This document shows, piece by piece, positions 15,714 through 24,068 of a stretch of DNA of 64,000 nucleotides. A program made the position numbers and the translations under genes. The notes under the pieces were generated by a model. That model saw nothing but the letters and a program-made list of their open reading frames with translations. It was not told the origin of the DNA and searched no databases. The stretch comes from Bacteroidales bacterium (GTDB lineage: Bacteria > Bacteroidota > Bacteroidia > Bacteroidales > UBA932), in NCBI GenBank assembly GCA_017430365.1, contig JAFRNC010000002.1, positions 1 through 64,000 of the forward strand, in the 5' to 3' direction. The first letter of the stretch is position 1; each line of letters starts with the position of its first letter.

Positions 15714-16850
15714 TTACTTGAAAAGTTTCTGGGCGAAGATGGTCAGGTAGATGCGCCAGTTGCGCCAGATGTGGCCGCCGTCAGATTCGTAATAGGTCAC
15801 CGGGAAGCCCTTCGTGTCGCAGTAGTCTTTAAGTTTCAACGAATTGACGCGGACGCCGTCATCCTTGCCCACTCCGATCCAATATAATTTGGGCTGCGCC
15901 GCGAATACGGCGTCCAAAGCCGCCTCATTGCCTTCGGGGGTCGCCACTCCTGAGAAGAGTCCTACATAGCCGAACTTCTTGGGATAGCGCATCGAAAGGG
16001 CGCATGACTGCCTTCCGCCCATGGAAAGACCGGCCACGGCAGTATTGGCGTAGCCCTTGGCCACCCTGTAATGCTTCTCAACAAAGTCCATGATATCGGG
16101 GAAACTGTTCTCCACCTCAACGGTCGATTGGGAACGGCTGTTCGCGAATGTAGGCTGGAACATGTTGACAGCCGCGCCGGGAGCAGCCTGGTTGAACCAG
16201 ACTCCGTTCGGCATCACCACGATCATCGGACGGGCCTTCCCTTCCGCGATCAGATTGTCGAGGATCTGGGCGGTACGGCCAAGGTCGGACCATGCGTCTT
16301 CGTCTCCTCCGGAACCATGGAGCAGATAGAGAACGGGATATCTGGTCTTGGGACTGTCTTCATAGCCGGCAGGTGTATAGACCGTCAGGCGGCGCTGGGA
16401 GCCGAGCGTGGGGCTGTTGTACCACACATGGGAAAGGGTGCCGTGAGGTACGTCATGCACCTCATAATACCATCCCCTGTCGCCTTTTTCCGTGCTCAGG
16501 GTGAAGATGTTTGTCCATGTGGCTACGTCACGGTTCTGGTGGATATTGGAAGGATCCATAGTCCTTCGGCCGTCCACGATGAAACTGTAAGAATAGAGTT
16601 CTCCTTCCAGGGGTGCGGTAGTGTAGCTCCACACACCGTCAGGACCTTCTTTCAGATCGACGAAGCGAGTTGGGAGGAAGTCCCCCGTCAGTTTGACCAT
16701 TACAGCCTTCGGGGCGAAAAGACGGAAGGTCACGGAGTGGTCGGGATTGATCTCGGGCGAGACCAGCCCGGTGCCGGGTCCCAGTGCCTGCTGGGCCAGG
16801 GCCGTCACAGCGACAAAGACGGCGGACAGGATGGATAACAGCTTTTTCAT
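15714..16850 (-). CDS. secreted CE1-type esterase with N-terminal E-set domain
   Basis: This 378-residue protein has a signal peptide cut near LAQQALG. Residues about 25-120 form an Ig/CBM48-like E-set domain (HSVTFRLFAPKAVMVKLTG), and about 135-375 an alpha/beta hydrolase of the esterase D/CE1 type. The nucleophile elbow is GLSMGG (Ser near 275), the oxyanion region is LLHGSGG, and the likely catalytic His is in DGGHIWRNW. Family members remove acetyl or feruloyl groups from plant polysaccharides. It stands apart from the polysaccharide locus in this window. Confidence 0.88.
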   Translation of the reverse strand: MKKLLSILSAVFVAVTALAQQALGPGTGLVSPEINPDHSVTFRLFAPKAVMVKLTGDFLPTRFVDLKEGPDGVWSYTTAPLEGELYSYSFIVDGRRTMDPSNIHQNRDVATWTNIFTLSTEKGDRGWYYEVHDVPHGTLSHVWYNSPTLGSQRRLTVYTPAGYEDSPKTRYPVLYLLHGSGGDEDAWSDLGRTAQILDNLIAEGKARPMIVVMPNGVWFNQAAPGAAVNMFQPTFANSRSQSTVEVENSFPDIMDFVEKHYRVAKGYANTAVAGLSMGGRQSCALSMRYPKKFGYVGLFSGVATPEGNEAALDAVFAAQPKLYWIGVGKDDGVRVNSLKLKDYCDTKGFPVTYYESDGGHIWRNWRIYLTIFAQKLFK

Positions 16851-16858
16851 ATTCGTCC

Positions 16859-17047
16859 TTACTGATATTTCGTAAACTGGTATTTCTCGCGGAGAGATGC
16901 TTTTGTCTCTTCGTCCTGGTGTGTGAAATAGGCCTTCCAGCCCGGACAGAAATTAATGTGCCAGCGCCATACGCGGCCAAGCACCGACTTGGGGTTCTTG
17001 TCGAAACGGGCCCTGAATTTGCATGTTTCGCAGGGATAATGTGCCAT
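16859..17047 (-). CDS. conserved small cysteine-bearing Bacteroidales protein
   Basis: This protein of 62 residues opens MAHYPCETCKFRARFDKNPKSVLGR, with a CxxC pair and a third Cys in NFCPGWKAYF. Proteins of this size and pattern are common across Bacteroidales without assigned function. The CxxC suggests metal or redox binding. It lies 8 bases upstream of the esterase gene on the same strand and has a good -7 box ahead. Confidence 0.8.
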   Translation of the reverse strand: MAHYPCETCKFRARFDKNPKSVLGRVWRWHINFCPGWKAYFTHQDEETKASLREKYQFTKYQ

Positions 17048-17077
17048 ATTGGGATGAAGGATTGGTGACTTGTCTTA

Positions 17078-17085
17078 CAAATATA
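17078..17085 (-). promoter_or_regulatory. -7 box for the 62-residue gene and esterase
   Basis: TATATTTG on the minus strand, 30 bases upstream of the start at 17047. Confidence 0.5.
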
Positions 17086-17153
17086 CGAAAAGCCGCTGTT
17101 TGGCGGAAAAGGATTTTTTGCATAACTTGCATTTTTATAAGAAATACACCATT

Positions 17154-18758
17154 ATGTACAACGGGCTGAAGGATTATATAAAGTTCCTGGAGGAAAAGGG
17201 AGAGTTGCGGAGGATCAGTGAGTTTGTCGATCCCTTGCTGGAGATCGCGTGCGCGACCGACATAGAGTCCAAGAAGCCGGGAGGAGGCAAGGCCCTGCTC
17301 TTCGAGAACACAGGTACGGCCTTCCCCGTACTCACCAATATGATGGGCTCCGAAGCGCGTATCCGATACGCCCTCGGCGTCGACTCACTCGACGGCATCG
17401 GGGAGCGGATCGATTCCCTGGTATCAAGCGTACTGAGCGAGAAGAAGGGACTGCGTGACAAGCTCCGTATGCTTCCCCTGCTGAACCGGGCCTCCTCATG
17501 GATGCCGCGCATGTTCAAGGGGCACGCTCCCTGCCAGGACTCAGTGCAGTACACGGCCAAGTTGAGCGCCCTTCCCATTCTCAAATGCTGGCCCCAGGAC
17601 GGCGGAAGGTTCATTACTCTTCCTCTCGTAAATACCGTCAGCCCGGTCACAGGCGTACGCAACGTGGGCATGTACCGTATGCAGGTCCTTGACGATGCAA
17701 CCACCGGAATGCACTGGCACATGCACAAGACAGGAGCGAAGCATCTTTCGGAATGTACCCACCGCCTTCCGGTGGCCGTCTGCCTGGGCGGCGACCCGGT
17801 TTATTCCTATGCCGCCACGGCTCCCCTCCCGGAGGGAATAGACGAGTATCTCCTTGCCGGATTCCTCCGCGGAAAGCCCGCCGAGTTGGTCAAATGTTTC
17901 ACTCAGGACCTCATGGTTCCGGCCGACTGCGACTTCGTCATCGAGGGATACGTACAGAAGAGCGAGGAGAAATTCATGGAAGGACCTTTCGGCGACCATA
18001 CCGGCTTCTATTCTCTGGAAGACCTCTACCCGAAGTTCCACGTGACCTGCATTACACACCGCTTCGACGCAGTATATCCGGCCACCGTCGTAGGCATCCC
18101 CCCCATGGAGGACAAGTATATCCAGGAGGCGACCGAGAAGATATTCCTCTCCCCCATCAAACTGGCCATAGCCCCGGAGATAGAAGACCTCTACCTTCCG
18201 GAAGAGGGTGTCGGCCACAATTTCGCCATCGCCAGGATACACAAGCAGTATGAAGGTCAGGCTTTCAAGGTCGCCCATGCCATGTGGGGAGCCGGACAGA
18301 TGATGTTCAACAAGTTCCTGCTGGTGGTTGACGGAGATACCGACATCCGCGACAGGGATGCTCTTCTGGACGCGGTCTGCCACAACGTGGACGTGCACCG
18401 TGATCTGCTGTTCAGCCAGGGCCCGCTTGACGTGCTCGACCACACCGCACCTGAGACCGGATTCGGCGGAAAGCTCTGCATCGACGCCACCCGGAAGGAG
18501 AAAGTATTCCGTGAAAGGAAGCTCGATCAGGTGATCCAGGTGCTTTACGACGAAGAAGAGAAGAAATCGGACCGCTACCGCAAACTCTGGATACTGGGGT
18601 CCAATTGCGATCCTGTGCGCGACGGCCGCGTCCACGACCACTTGATCCTTGACGCCACATCCAAGAAACATGCGGCCGGGTTCAACCGCCGCTGGCCCGA
18701 CATCGTGGCTCACGATCCGGAGATGGCCGCCCGTATGTCAGAACTTCTGAAAGATTGA
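17154..18758 (+). CDS. UbiD-family prenylated-FMN decarboxylase
   Basis: A 534-residue (de)carboxylase of the UbiD family, which uses prenylated FMN supplied by a UbiX partner. The signature EGPFGDHTGFYS begins near residue 276, with the conserved Glu of the active site; an earlier segment YRMQVLDDATTGMHWH matches the cofactor/metal region. The ATG at 17154 begins MYNGLKDYIKFLEEKGELR, the family N-terminus; an upstream in-frame start adds 28 unrelated residues and is rejected. It overlaps the minimal spacing of the next gene by a few bases. Quinone biosynthesis or aromatic acid decarboxylation are both possible. Confidence 0.92.
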   Translation: MYNGLKDYIKFLEEKGELRRISEFVDPLLEIACATDIESKKPGGGKALLFENTGTAFPVLTNMMGSEARIRYALGVDSLDGIGERIDSLVSSVLSEKKGLRDKLRMLPLLNRASSWMPRMFKGHAPCQDSVQYTAKLSALPILKCWPQDGGRFITLPLVNTVSPVTGVRNVGMYRMQVLDDATTGMHWHMHKTGAKHLSECTHRLPVAVCLGGDPVYSYAATAPLPEGIDEYLLAGFLRGKPAELVKCFTQDLMVPADCDFVIEGYVQKSEEKFMEGPFGDHTGFYSLEDLYPKFHVTCITHRFDAVYPATVVGIPPMEDKYIQEATEKIFLSPIKLAIAPEIEDLYLPEEGVGHNFAIARIHKQYEGQAFKVAHAMWGAGQMMFNKFLLVVDGDTDIRDRDALLDAVCHNVDVHRDLLFSQGPLDVLDHTAPETGFGGKLCIDATRKEKVFRERKLDQVIQVLYDEEEKKSDRYRKLWILGSNCDPVRDGRVHDHLILDATSKKHAAGFNRRWPDIVAHDPEMAARMSELLKD

Positions 18759-18763
18759 CATCC

Positions 18764-19321
18764 ATGAAAAGTGTTGCGGTTTATCTGGGCTCTGCGCCCG
18801 GATGCAAGGATTTATACAAGGAACTCGCGTTTGAACTGGGACGCCGGATCGCGCTCGCAGGCATCACCCTTGTCTACGGCGGAGCGGCAGTGGGCACGAT
18901 GGGCGCCCTGGCTGACGGGGCAAGGACGGCTGGCGGCCATGTAGTGGGAGTATTCCCGCGAGGGTTCCGCGGTACGAAAGAGGTACGCGAAAGCGGGCTG
19001 GAAGTTGTCCATCACGGCCTTTCAGATTTCATCGAGACCGCCGACTTCGCCGAACGCAAACAGGTGATGGAAGATCTCAGTGACGGCTGCATCGTCATGC
19101 CGGGCAGTTTCGGCACCCTTGACGAACTCTTCACCTATGCCTGCAACCGCGCCATCGACAAACACGAGAAACCCATTTTGGTATTCAATTTCAAAGGCTA
19201 TTACGATCCCCTCAGGCAGCTGCTCGCCAACATGCAGGAGGCCGGTTTCATGAAACCCATTATGGCCGGTGCCATCACCTTCTGCGACACTGTCGACGGG
19301 ATTATCGATTGTCTGAAATAA
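18764..19321 (+). CDS. LOG-family (TIGR00730) nucleotide phosphoribohydrolase
   Basis: A 185-residue Rossmann-fold protein of the lysine decarboxylase-like/LOG family, whose members release the base from cytokinin-type or purine nucleoside 5'-monophosphates. It begins MKSVAVYLGSAPGC, with GGAAVGTMGALADGA, and carries PGSFGTLDELF near residue 112, a variant of the usual PGGxGTxxE in which the second Gly is Ser. I prefer the ATG at 18764 to a TTG 9 bases upstream. It lies 5 bases after the UbiD stop, in an operon with it. Confidence 0.88.
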   Translation: MKSVAVYLGSAPGCKDLYKELAFELGRRIALAGITLVYGGAAVGTMGALADGARTAGGHVVGVFPRGFRGTKEVRESGLEVVHHGLSDFIETADFAERKQVMEDLSDGCIVMPGSFGTLDELFTYACNRAIDKHEKPILVFNFKGYYDPLRQLLANMQEAGFMKPIMAGAITFCDTVDGIIDCLK

Positions 19322-19325
19322 TTGC

Positions 19326-19333
19326 TATCTTTG
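19326..19333 (+). promoter_or_regulatory. -7 box ahead of the TPP riboswitch
   Basis: TATCTTTG fits TAnnTTTG exactly and lies 4 bases past the preceding stop codon, about 20 bases before the riboswitch. Confidence 0.65.
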
Positions 19334-19349
19334 CAACCAGTCTGCAGGG

Positions 19350-19461
19350 TGCAGGCGAAGGGGTGCTGAGGCGGGGCGATGTCCGGAAAGACGGAGCCGG
19401 CCGAGGCTGAGATGATACCCTCACTACCTGATCGGGATAATGCCCGCGTAGGAACGCTGTC
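19350..19461 (+). ncRNA. TPP riboswitch (THI element)
   Basis: The aptamer core is plain: GGGGTGC at 19360-19366, CTGAGATGATACCC at 19411-19424, then ACCTGATCGGGATAATGCCC and GCGTAGGAA. The outer stem pairs CAGGCG (19352-19357) with CGCTG (19455-19459). It lies in the leader of the TonB-receptor gene at 19511, which is therefore predicted to be shut off when thiamine pyrophosphate is plentiful. No clear terminator hairpin follows, so control of translation initiation is as likely as termination. Confidence 0.93.
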
Positions 19462-19510
19462 TTCCCATTCCCCTTTATTGTATTTGTTTTTTTACAATTA
19501 AGGATCAAAC

Positions 19511-21889
19511 ATGAAATTCAAACTGCTGTGCGCTGCGCTGGCCTCTCTAGGGCTCGCTTTCGGCGCATACCCTGCCTCAGCGCAGGAGCCTGATTCCACC
19601 GAAGTCGAACAACTGCAGGAAACGGTCGTAAGCGCAGTCCGCGCATCCAAGGACGCTCCGTTCGCCGTAGCGAATATCCGCCGTGCCGAACTGCAGGATT
19701 TTTCCTCTTCCGGCAGGGAACTCCCGATGCTGTTTGCCCGGACTCCGGGCATCATCGCATGGAGTGAGAACGGAGTAGGCACCGGAACCTCCTATCTGCG
19801 GATCCGCGGAGCGGGCGGGAGCCGCATCAACGTCACGCTCGACGGAGTTCCGCTCAACTCCCCCGAAGACCAGAGTGTCTTCTGGGCCAATATGAATTCA
19901 TACGGCAAACTGCTTGGCAGTGTGCAGATCCAGCGAGGCGTGGGCACCTCGACCAACGGCGACGGCGCCTTCGGCGGCACGATAGCCATGGGCACAAAAG
20001 CTCCTTCACTCGATCCGGCCGGGGAGATGTCCGTCTCCTACGGCTCTTACAACACCTTGAATGCCGGCGGCTCGCTGTCATCCGGCCTGATGTGGAATCA
20101 CTTCATCCTGGAAGGGGCATGGTATCATACCCGCACGGACGGTTACCTGCATGGAACGGACGGCCAGTCAGGAAGCTACTTCGCCGGAGCCACATGGATG
20201 GGGGCCGGCTGGAAACTGGGCTACAAACTTGTGGGCAACTACGAGAACACGGGTCAGGCCTGGAACGGAGTGACGGCGGGAAACGACGACCTGTCGATAA
20301 TGGACGGCACTTATGGCGTGCATACGGGAATAAAGACCTACAAAGACCTGTACGATGCCGGGCTCGGATTATACAATTCGCTATACGAACAATTCATCTT
20401 CAATGACGTCGTCCAGTATCCGGATGCCATAGGATATACGGAACGCTACCAGATGGCCGACGGGTCATACTGGCCGCGCACGACCGACAACTTCTGGCAG
20501 AACCACCACATCCTCAACCTTGCGGCTTCGGTCACCGACGCCCTTGACCTGTCGGTAAGCGCCCACTACACGGGCGGGCACGGATACTACGAAGAGTTCC
20601 GCTACAATAACAAACTGCTCAAATACGGAATTCCCAACTTCGTGGACGCCGCCGGCAAGACAGTCAAGCGGAGCGACTTCGTGAGGCAGAAAGGGCTCAC
20701 GCAGCACACATTCGGCGTCGTCTCCAGCCTGACCTACAGAAAGGGGCCCTGGGATGCCGCGGCGGGCATTTCCGTCCAGCAGTTCCTCGGCAACCACTAC
20801 GGCTATCTGACTTATGCCGGCAACACGGAACTCGCAGCACGTCTGCTGTCCGACGGCCGGTACCAATACTATGACTCAGATGCGTCAAAATTCGACGGCA
20901 GCGCCTTTGTCAAGGCGACGTACCGGCTGACACAGGACTGGAGCGTCTTCGGAGACCTGCAGTACCGGCGCGTAGGCTACAGGACCGACGGCTACAACGA
21001 CAAGTACATAGACAACGGTGACGGGACAGCCGCCAGGCACGTACTCGACGTGGACGTCCGCTATGACTTCTTCAATCCCAAGGCGGGCATCAACTTCAGC
21101 AGGGGGACGCACCGGGCCTACGCTTCAGTGGCCGTGAGCCACCGGGAGCCGGAACGCAACAACTTCACCGACAACGGCAAATATCCCGCACCTAGGGCTG
21201 AAAGGCTGTACGATTTCGAAGCCGGATATCAGGCCTCGGGCGCCAGGGCAAGGGCCGGCGTCAACATCTACTACATGCGCTACCGCGACCAACTTGTCCA
21301 GACCGGCGAACTGAGCGACATAGGAGAAGCGCTTACCACCAACATACCTGACTCGTACCGCGCAGGAATCGAACTGACTGCAGGCTGCGACATCACGCCC
21401 TGGCTGACACTCGAAGGCAATGCCGCCCTGAGCCGCAACCGTCTGCTCGACTTTGACGAATACGTGGAAGACTGGGACAACGGCGTAACCGTCATCCATT
21501 ACGATGGGGCGGCCCTCGCCTACTCTCCGGACGCCATCCTCAACGGCTTCGCCGTTTTCCGCCACAAAGGATTCCGGGCGCAGTGGCATACCGGATTCGT
21601 GAGCAGGATGTATCTCGACAATACCGGAAACACCGGCCGTTCACTTCCGGCCTACAGCCTTTCCGACATATCGCTAGGCTACACCTTCCGCCCCGGCGGT
21701 TTTCTTAAAGAGATCGACCTTGGAGCTGAAGCCAATAATCTCTTCAACGCACATGTCGCCCAGAGCGGCTGGGTCTACAGCGCCATATACGCCAGCGGCG
21801 GCCACCCGAATGACAATCGATACTACCAGATCGGCTTCATCCCCGTGGCGGGTATCACCGTGCTGGGGCACATAACCCTGCGGTTCTGA
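19511..21889 (+). CDS. TonB-dependent outer-membrane receptor, probably for thiamine
   Basis: A 792-residue receptor with a signal peptide (cut after PASAQ), a plug domain at about 35-150 (LQETVVSAVRASKDAPFAV, then IRGAGGSRINVTLDGVPLN), and a 22-strand-type barrel ending in the aromatic residue Phe (HITLRF). It lacks the carboxypeptidase-like N-terminal domain of SusC proteins and is of the vitamin/metal type. The TPP riboswitch in its leader is the main evidence for thiamine or a thiamine phosphate as substrate; riboswitch-controlled OM thiamine receptors are known in Bacteroides. No inner-membrane PnuT-like transporter lies beside it. Confidence 0.88.
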   Translation: MKFKLLCAALASLGLAFGAYPASAQEPDSTEVEQLQETVVSAVRASKDAPFAVANIRRAELQDFSSSGRELPMLFARTPGIIAWSENGVGTGTSYLRIRGAGGSRINVTLDGVPLNSPEDQSVFWANMNSYGKLLGSVQIQRGVGTSTNGDGAFGGTIAMGTKAPSLDPAGEMSVSYGSYNTLNAGGSLSSGLMWNHFILEGAWYHTRTDGYLHGTDGQSGSYFAGATWMGAGWKLGYKLVGNYENTGQAWNGVTAGNDDLSIMDGTYGVHTGIKTYKDLYDAGLGLYNSLYEQFIFNDVVQYPDAIGYTERYQMADGSYWPRTTDNFWQNHHILNLAASVTDALDLSVSAHYTGGHGYYEEFRYNNKLLKYGIPNFVDAAGKTVKRSDFVRQKGLTQHTFGVVSSLTYRKGPWDAAAGISVQQFLGNHYGYLTYAGNTELAARLLSDGRYQYYDSDASKFDGSAFVKATYRLTQDWSVFGDLQYRRVGYRTDGYNDKYIDNGDGTAARHVLDVDVRYDFFNPKAGINFSRGTHRAYASVAVSHREPERNNFTDNGKYPAPRAERLYDFEAGYQASGARARAGVNIYYMRYRDQLVQTGELSDIGEALTTNIPDSYRAGIELTAGCDITPWLTLEGNAALSRNRLLDFDEYVEDWDNGVTVIHYDGAALAYSPDAILNGFAVFRHKGFRAQWHTGFVSRMYLDNTGNTGRSLPAYSLSDISLGYTFRPGGFLKEIDLGAEANNLFNAHVAQSGWVYSAIYASGGHPNDNRYYQIGFIPVAGITVLGHITLRF

Positions 21890-21896
21890 TTTTTCC

Positions 21897-22006
21897 GCTG
21901 CAATGTACGCAGCATTGTATCAGCCGATTACGAAAACTGATCCCCCTCAAAATGAGGGGGATCAGTTTATGTAAGCCACTGACTGTCAAGTGTGTCCGTT
22001 GCAGCG
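21897..22006. repeat. 110-bp palindromic element, copy 2
   Basis: This copy has the same ends (CGCTGCAATGTAC and GTCCGTTGCAGCG) and the same central stem (TGATCCCCCT, a 7-base loop, AGGGGGATCA) as 15117-15226, at identical spacing. The intermediate arms differ in sequence but still pair partly (AAAC with GTTT next to the core, where copy 1 has AAGT with ACTT). It starts 8 bases after the receptor stop codon and could also end that transcript. Confidence 0.85.
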
Positions 22007-22057
22007 GGAAATGGAGGCCGGCAGGAAAATGGAGTCCGGCAGGAGATGGAGGCCGGC
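22007..22057. repeat. three imperfect 17-18-bp tandem repeats
   Basis: The unit GGAAATGGAGGCCGGCA is repeated three times with small changes (GGAAAATGGAGTCCGGCA, then GGAGATGGAGGCCGGCG), directly abutting palindromic copy 2. Copy 1 has no such extension. Confidence 0.75.
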
Positions 22058-22086
22058 GGCAGTAACGCGTTGTCCTGATAAGCAGC

Positions 22087-22263
22087 TCAGCGGGTAATGA
22101 TGACGTTGCCCTTGGAATCAAGGAGCGGAGTGAGGCCTCCTGCGTAGCCGGAGTTGACGAAGAGATAGTTCACACCGGTTTCATTGTCAATAATGACGAT
22201 GGCTGAAGAGGCCAGGCCGAGTCCGTTCTTATAGTCGACCGTAAATCTTTTATTCTTTCCCAT
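22087..22263 (-). CDS. DUF6440-family small protein
   Basis: A 58-residue protein, MGKNKRFTVDYKNGLG onward, with VIIDNETGVNYLFVNSGYAGGLTPLLD, the pattern of DUF6440 proteins. The start at 22263 is chosen over an upstream in-frame one that would overlap the divergent promoters. Function unknown; the short beta-rich sequence shows no membrane segment. Confidence 0.8.
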   Translation of the reverse strand: MGKNKRFTVDYKNGLGLASSAIVIIDNETGVNYLFVNSGYAGGLTPLLDSKGNVIITR

Positions 22264-22289
22264 GATGCCGTCTTTTTGGTTGCTCCTTG

Positions 22290-22319
22290 CAAAGATACAA
22301 CAATAATTGTCTAAATTTG
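22290..22319. promoter_or_regulatory. divergent -7 boxes for DUF6440 and phzF genes
   Basis: TATATTTG-class boxes face both ways in 30 bases: TATCTTTG on the minus strand (22297-22290), 27 bases before the DUF6440 start, and TAAATTTG on the plus strand (22312-22319), 21 bases before the PhzF start. Confidence 0.6.
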
Positions 22320-22339
22320 GGGGAAGCAATCCTTTTTCC

Positions 22340-23215
22340 ATGAGATTATACATCGTCGATGCCTTTACCGAAGTCCCTTTCGGGGGCAATACCGCCGGCG
22401 TAGTGCTGCTGAAGCCTTCCGAAGGTTTCCCCGAAGATGAATGGATGCGTCAGCTGGCCGCGGAACTGCGCTATTCGGAAACCGCCTTCATCCGTCGCGA
22501 CGGGCCGGCGGAATTCACCGTCAGGTATTTCACTCCGGCCGGGGAGATCGACCTCTGCGGCCACGCAACGATAGCTTCATTCGGAGTTATGTCCAAGGAA
22601 GGCATCGTGCCGGAAGGGACCCTATGCCTCAACCACACCCGTGCCGGAGACCTTGAGGTACTGGCCGGAGAACAAGTGATGATGCAGATGGCCCCGTCCC
22701 GGATCGTACATTCCTTCGACGATGAACGGCAATTGGATGAGATTCTGTCAGCCATGGGAGGAATGCGGCGCGAGGAACTGGGAGAACTGCCGGTCGAAGC
22801 CTTTTCGACCGGCCTGCCCGACATACTGCTGCCCATGCGCGATGTCGCCGCGCTGCAAGCCCTCAATCCGGACATGCCCCGTCTCTCGGCGCTCAGCGAA
22901 AAGTTCGGTGTCGTAGGGGTCCATGCCTTCGCCTTCGCCTTCGGCCACGACGGATATACTGCTCATGTCCGCAATTTCGCACCCCTGTACGACATTCCGG
23001 AAGAGTCGGCGACAGGCACCTCCAATGCCGCCCTTACGGGGTATCTCCTCCGTCACGGAATAATCACTGCCGGTAGCAGTTGCATATTCCTGCAGGGCGA
23101 AGCCATAGGCAGGCCGTCGATCATCCATACCCGGGTCCAGCAAAAAAACGGAGCCCCCGACATCCGTGTCGGAGGCCCCTGTGCCATCGTCGCTGCAGGC
23201 GATATCCGCCGGTGA
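22340..23215 (+). CDS. PhzF-family isomerase
   Basis: A 291-residue two-lobed PhzF/diaminopimelate-epimerase-like fold. It begins MRLYIVDAFTEVPFGGNTAG, has the catalytic Glu in RYSETAFI near residue 46, GEIDLCGHATIASF near 70, and ESATGTSNAALTGYLL in the second lobe. The ATG at 22340 is preferred to a TTG 33 bases upstream that overlaps the promoter. Most bacterial PhzF proteins are of unknown substrate; phenazine synthesis is not implied, as no other phz gene is near. Confidence 0.9.
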   Translation: MRLYIVDAFTEVPFGGNTAGVVLLKPSEGFPEDEWMRQLAAELRYSETAFIRRDGPAEFTVRYFTPAGEIDLCGHATIASFGVMSKEGIVPEGTLCLNHTRAGDLEVLAGEQVMMQMAPSRIVHSFDDERQLDEILSAMGGMRREELGELPVEAFSTGLPDILLPMRDVAALQALNPDMPRLSALSEKFGVVGVHAFAFAFGHDGYTAHVRNFAPLYDIPEESATGTSNAALTGYLLRHGIITAGSSCIFLQGEAIGRPSIIHTRVQQKNGAPDIRVGGPCAIVAAGDIRR

Positions 23216-23219
23216 CAGC

Positions 23220-23588
23220 TTACAACCTCGCAGTCTTCCTTCCGCCCAGCGTCAGCACGAGGCTGAGTGTGACGGCCAGGACCGCTACTGGATAGATCAG
23301 GTACATTTTCCAGGTATCAAGGAATATGCGGGCGCTCTGCAAGAATCCCCCATCAAAGGACTGCAGGTCGACCGGATAGAGGAAGGCAAGAATCGTTGCC
23401 AGTACGCCAAGGGCCAGGCCCCCGGCGAGTGCGATGATAAGCGCCCTGCGGCCGGATCTGCGCTGCCGGTCGACCTCGGTCTTGATGCCTTCCACGGCTT
23501 TCATCCGCCTGCGGGTTTCCATAAGGAATGCGGGATCGTCCTTCACTGAAGGCCGGTTCTCACGGAGGAAATCTTCAATATCTTTCAT
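23220..23588 (-). CDS. two-helix membrane protein of the ECF sigma operon, possible anti-sigma
   Basis: A 122-residue protein with a charged cytoplasmic N-terminus (MKDIEDFLRENRPSVKDDPA) and two membrane helices at about 47-69 and 93-113. Its start overlaps the sigma-factor stop by 4 bases, showing translational coupling. Position and topology suggest it holds or modulates the sigma factor, but it lacks a recognisable zinc anti-sigma motif. Confidence 0.65.
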   Translation of the reverse strand: MKDIEDFLRENRPSVKDDPAFLMETRRRMKAVEGIKTEVDRQRRSGRRALIIALAGGLALGVLATILAFLYPVDLQSFDGGFLQSARIFLDTWKMYLIYPVAVLAVTLSLVLTLGGRKTARL

Positions 23589-24064
23589 AACTGGATATAC
23601 TGTTTGAGATGGTTCCTGCCCATGGACAGGTGATATTTGACGGTGCCTGAAGGCATTCCCAGAATGGACGAAATCTCCTTTATGCTCCTGTCCTCGAAAT
23701 AGAAGAGCGCAATGGCGGCCTTCTCTTTCTCCGGCAGGCGGTCCATGGCCTGATAGAGTTGCTGGTAACGGAAAGATGCATCGGAAGTGTCATCCGCCGG
23801 GACGGCCAGCGCCGCTTCGACAGGTGCTTCCTCCAGGCGCGATTTGCGGCAATGGTCGATATAACAGTTGTATGCGATACGGAAAAGCCAAGTACTGAAT
23901 TTGGAAAGGCCCAGGAAGGAGCCCGAGGCCACGTAGGCACGCACAAGGGCATCCTGGGCGATATCATCCGCCAGGGCGGCGTTGCCACTGCACAGCGCAA
24001 GCAGGAACCGTCTGAGAGGCTCCTGCTCAGCTCTTGCGAGGTCGATGAACCGCTCCTGCGTCAT
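23585..24064 (-). CDS. ECF-type RNA polymerase sigma factor
   Basis: A 159-residue extracytoplasmic-function sigma factor. Region 2 includes DDIAQDALVRAYVAS and FSTWLFRIAYNCYIDHCRK; region 4 has the helix-turn-helix KEISSILGMPSGTVKYHLSMG. It is the middle gene of three on the minus strand, overlapping the membrane protein downstream by 4 bases and starting 4 bases after the DUF6249 stop. The stimulus is unknown; envelope stress is a guess from the membrane partners. Confidence 0.92.
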   Translation of the reverse strand: MTQERFIDLARAEQEPLRRFLLALCSGNAALADDIAQDALVRAYVASGSFLGLSKFSTWLFRIAYNCYIDHCRKSRLEEAPVEAALAVPADDTSDASFRYQQLYQAMDRLPEKEKAAIALFYFEDRSIKEISSILGMPSGTVKYHLSMGRNHLKQYIQL

Positions 24065-24068
24065 CCGG

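Noticed and set aside
22340..23215. Phenazine biosynthesis cluster suggested by PhzF
   Set aside because: No other phenazine gene is near, and PhzF-like proteins are widespread with unrelated or unknown roles.
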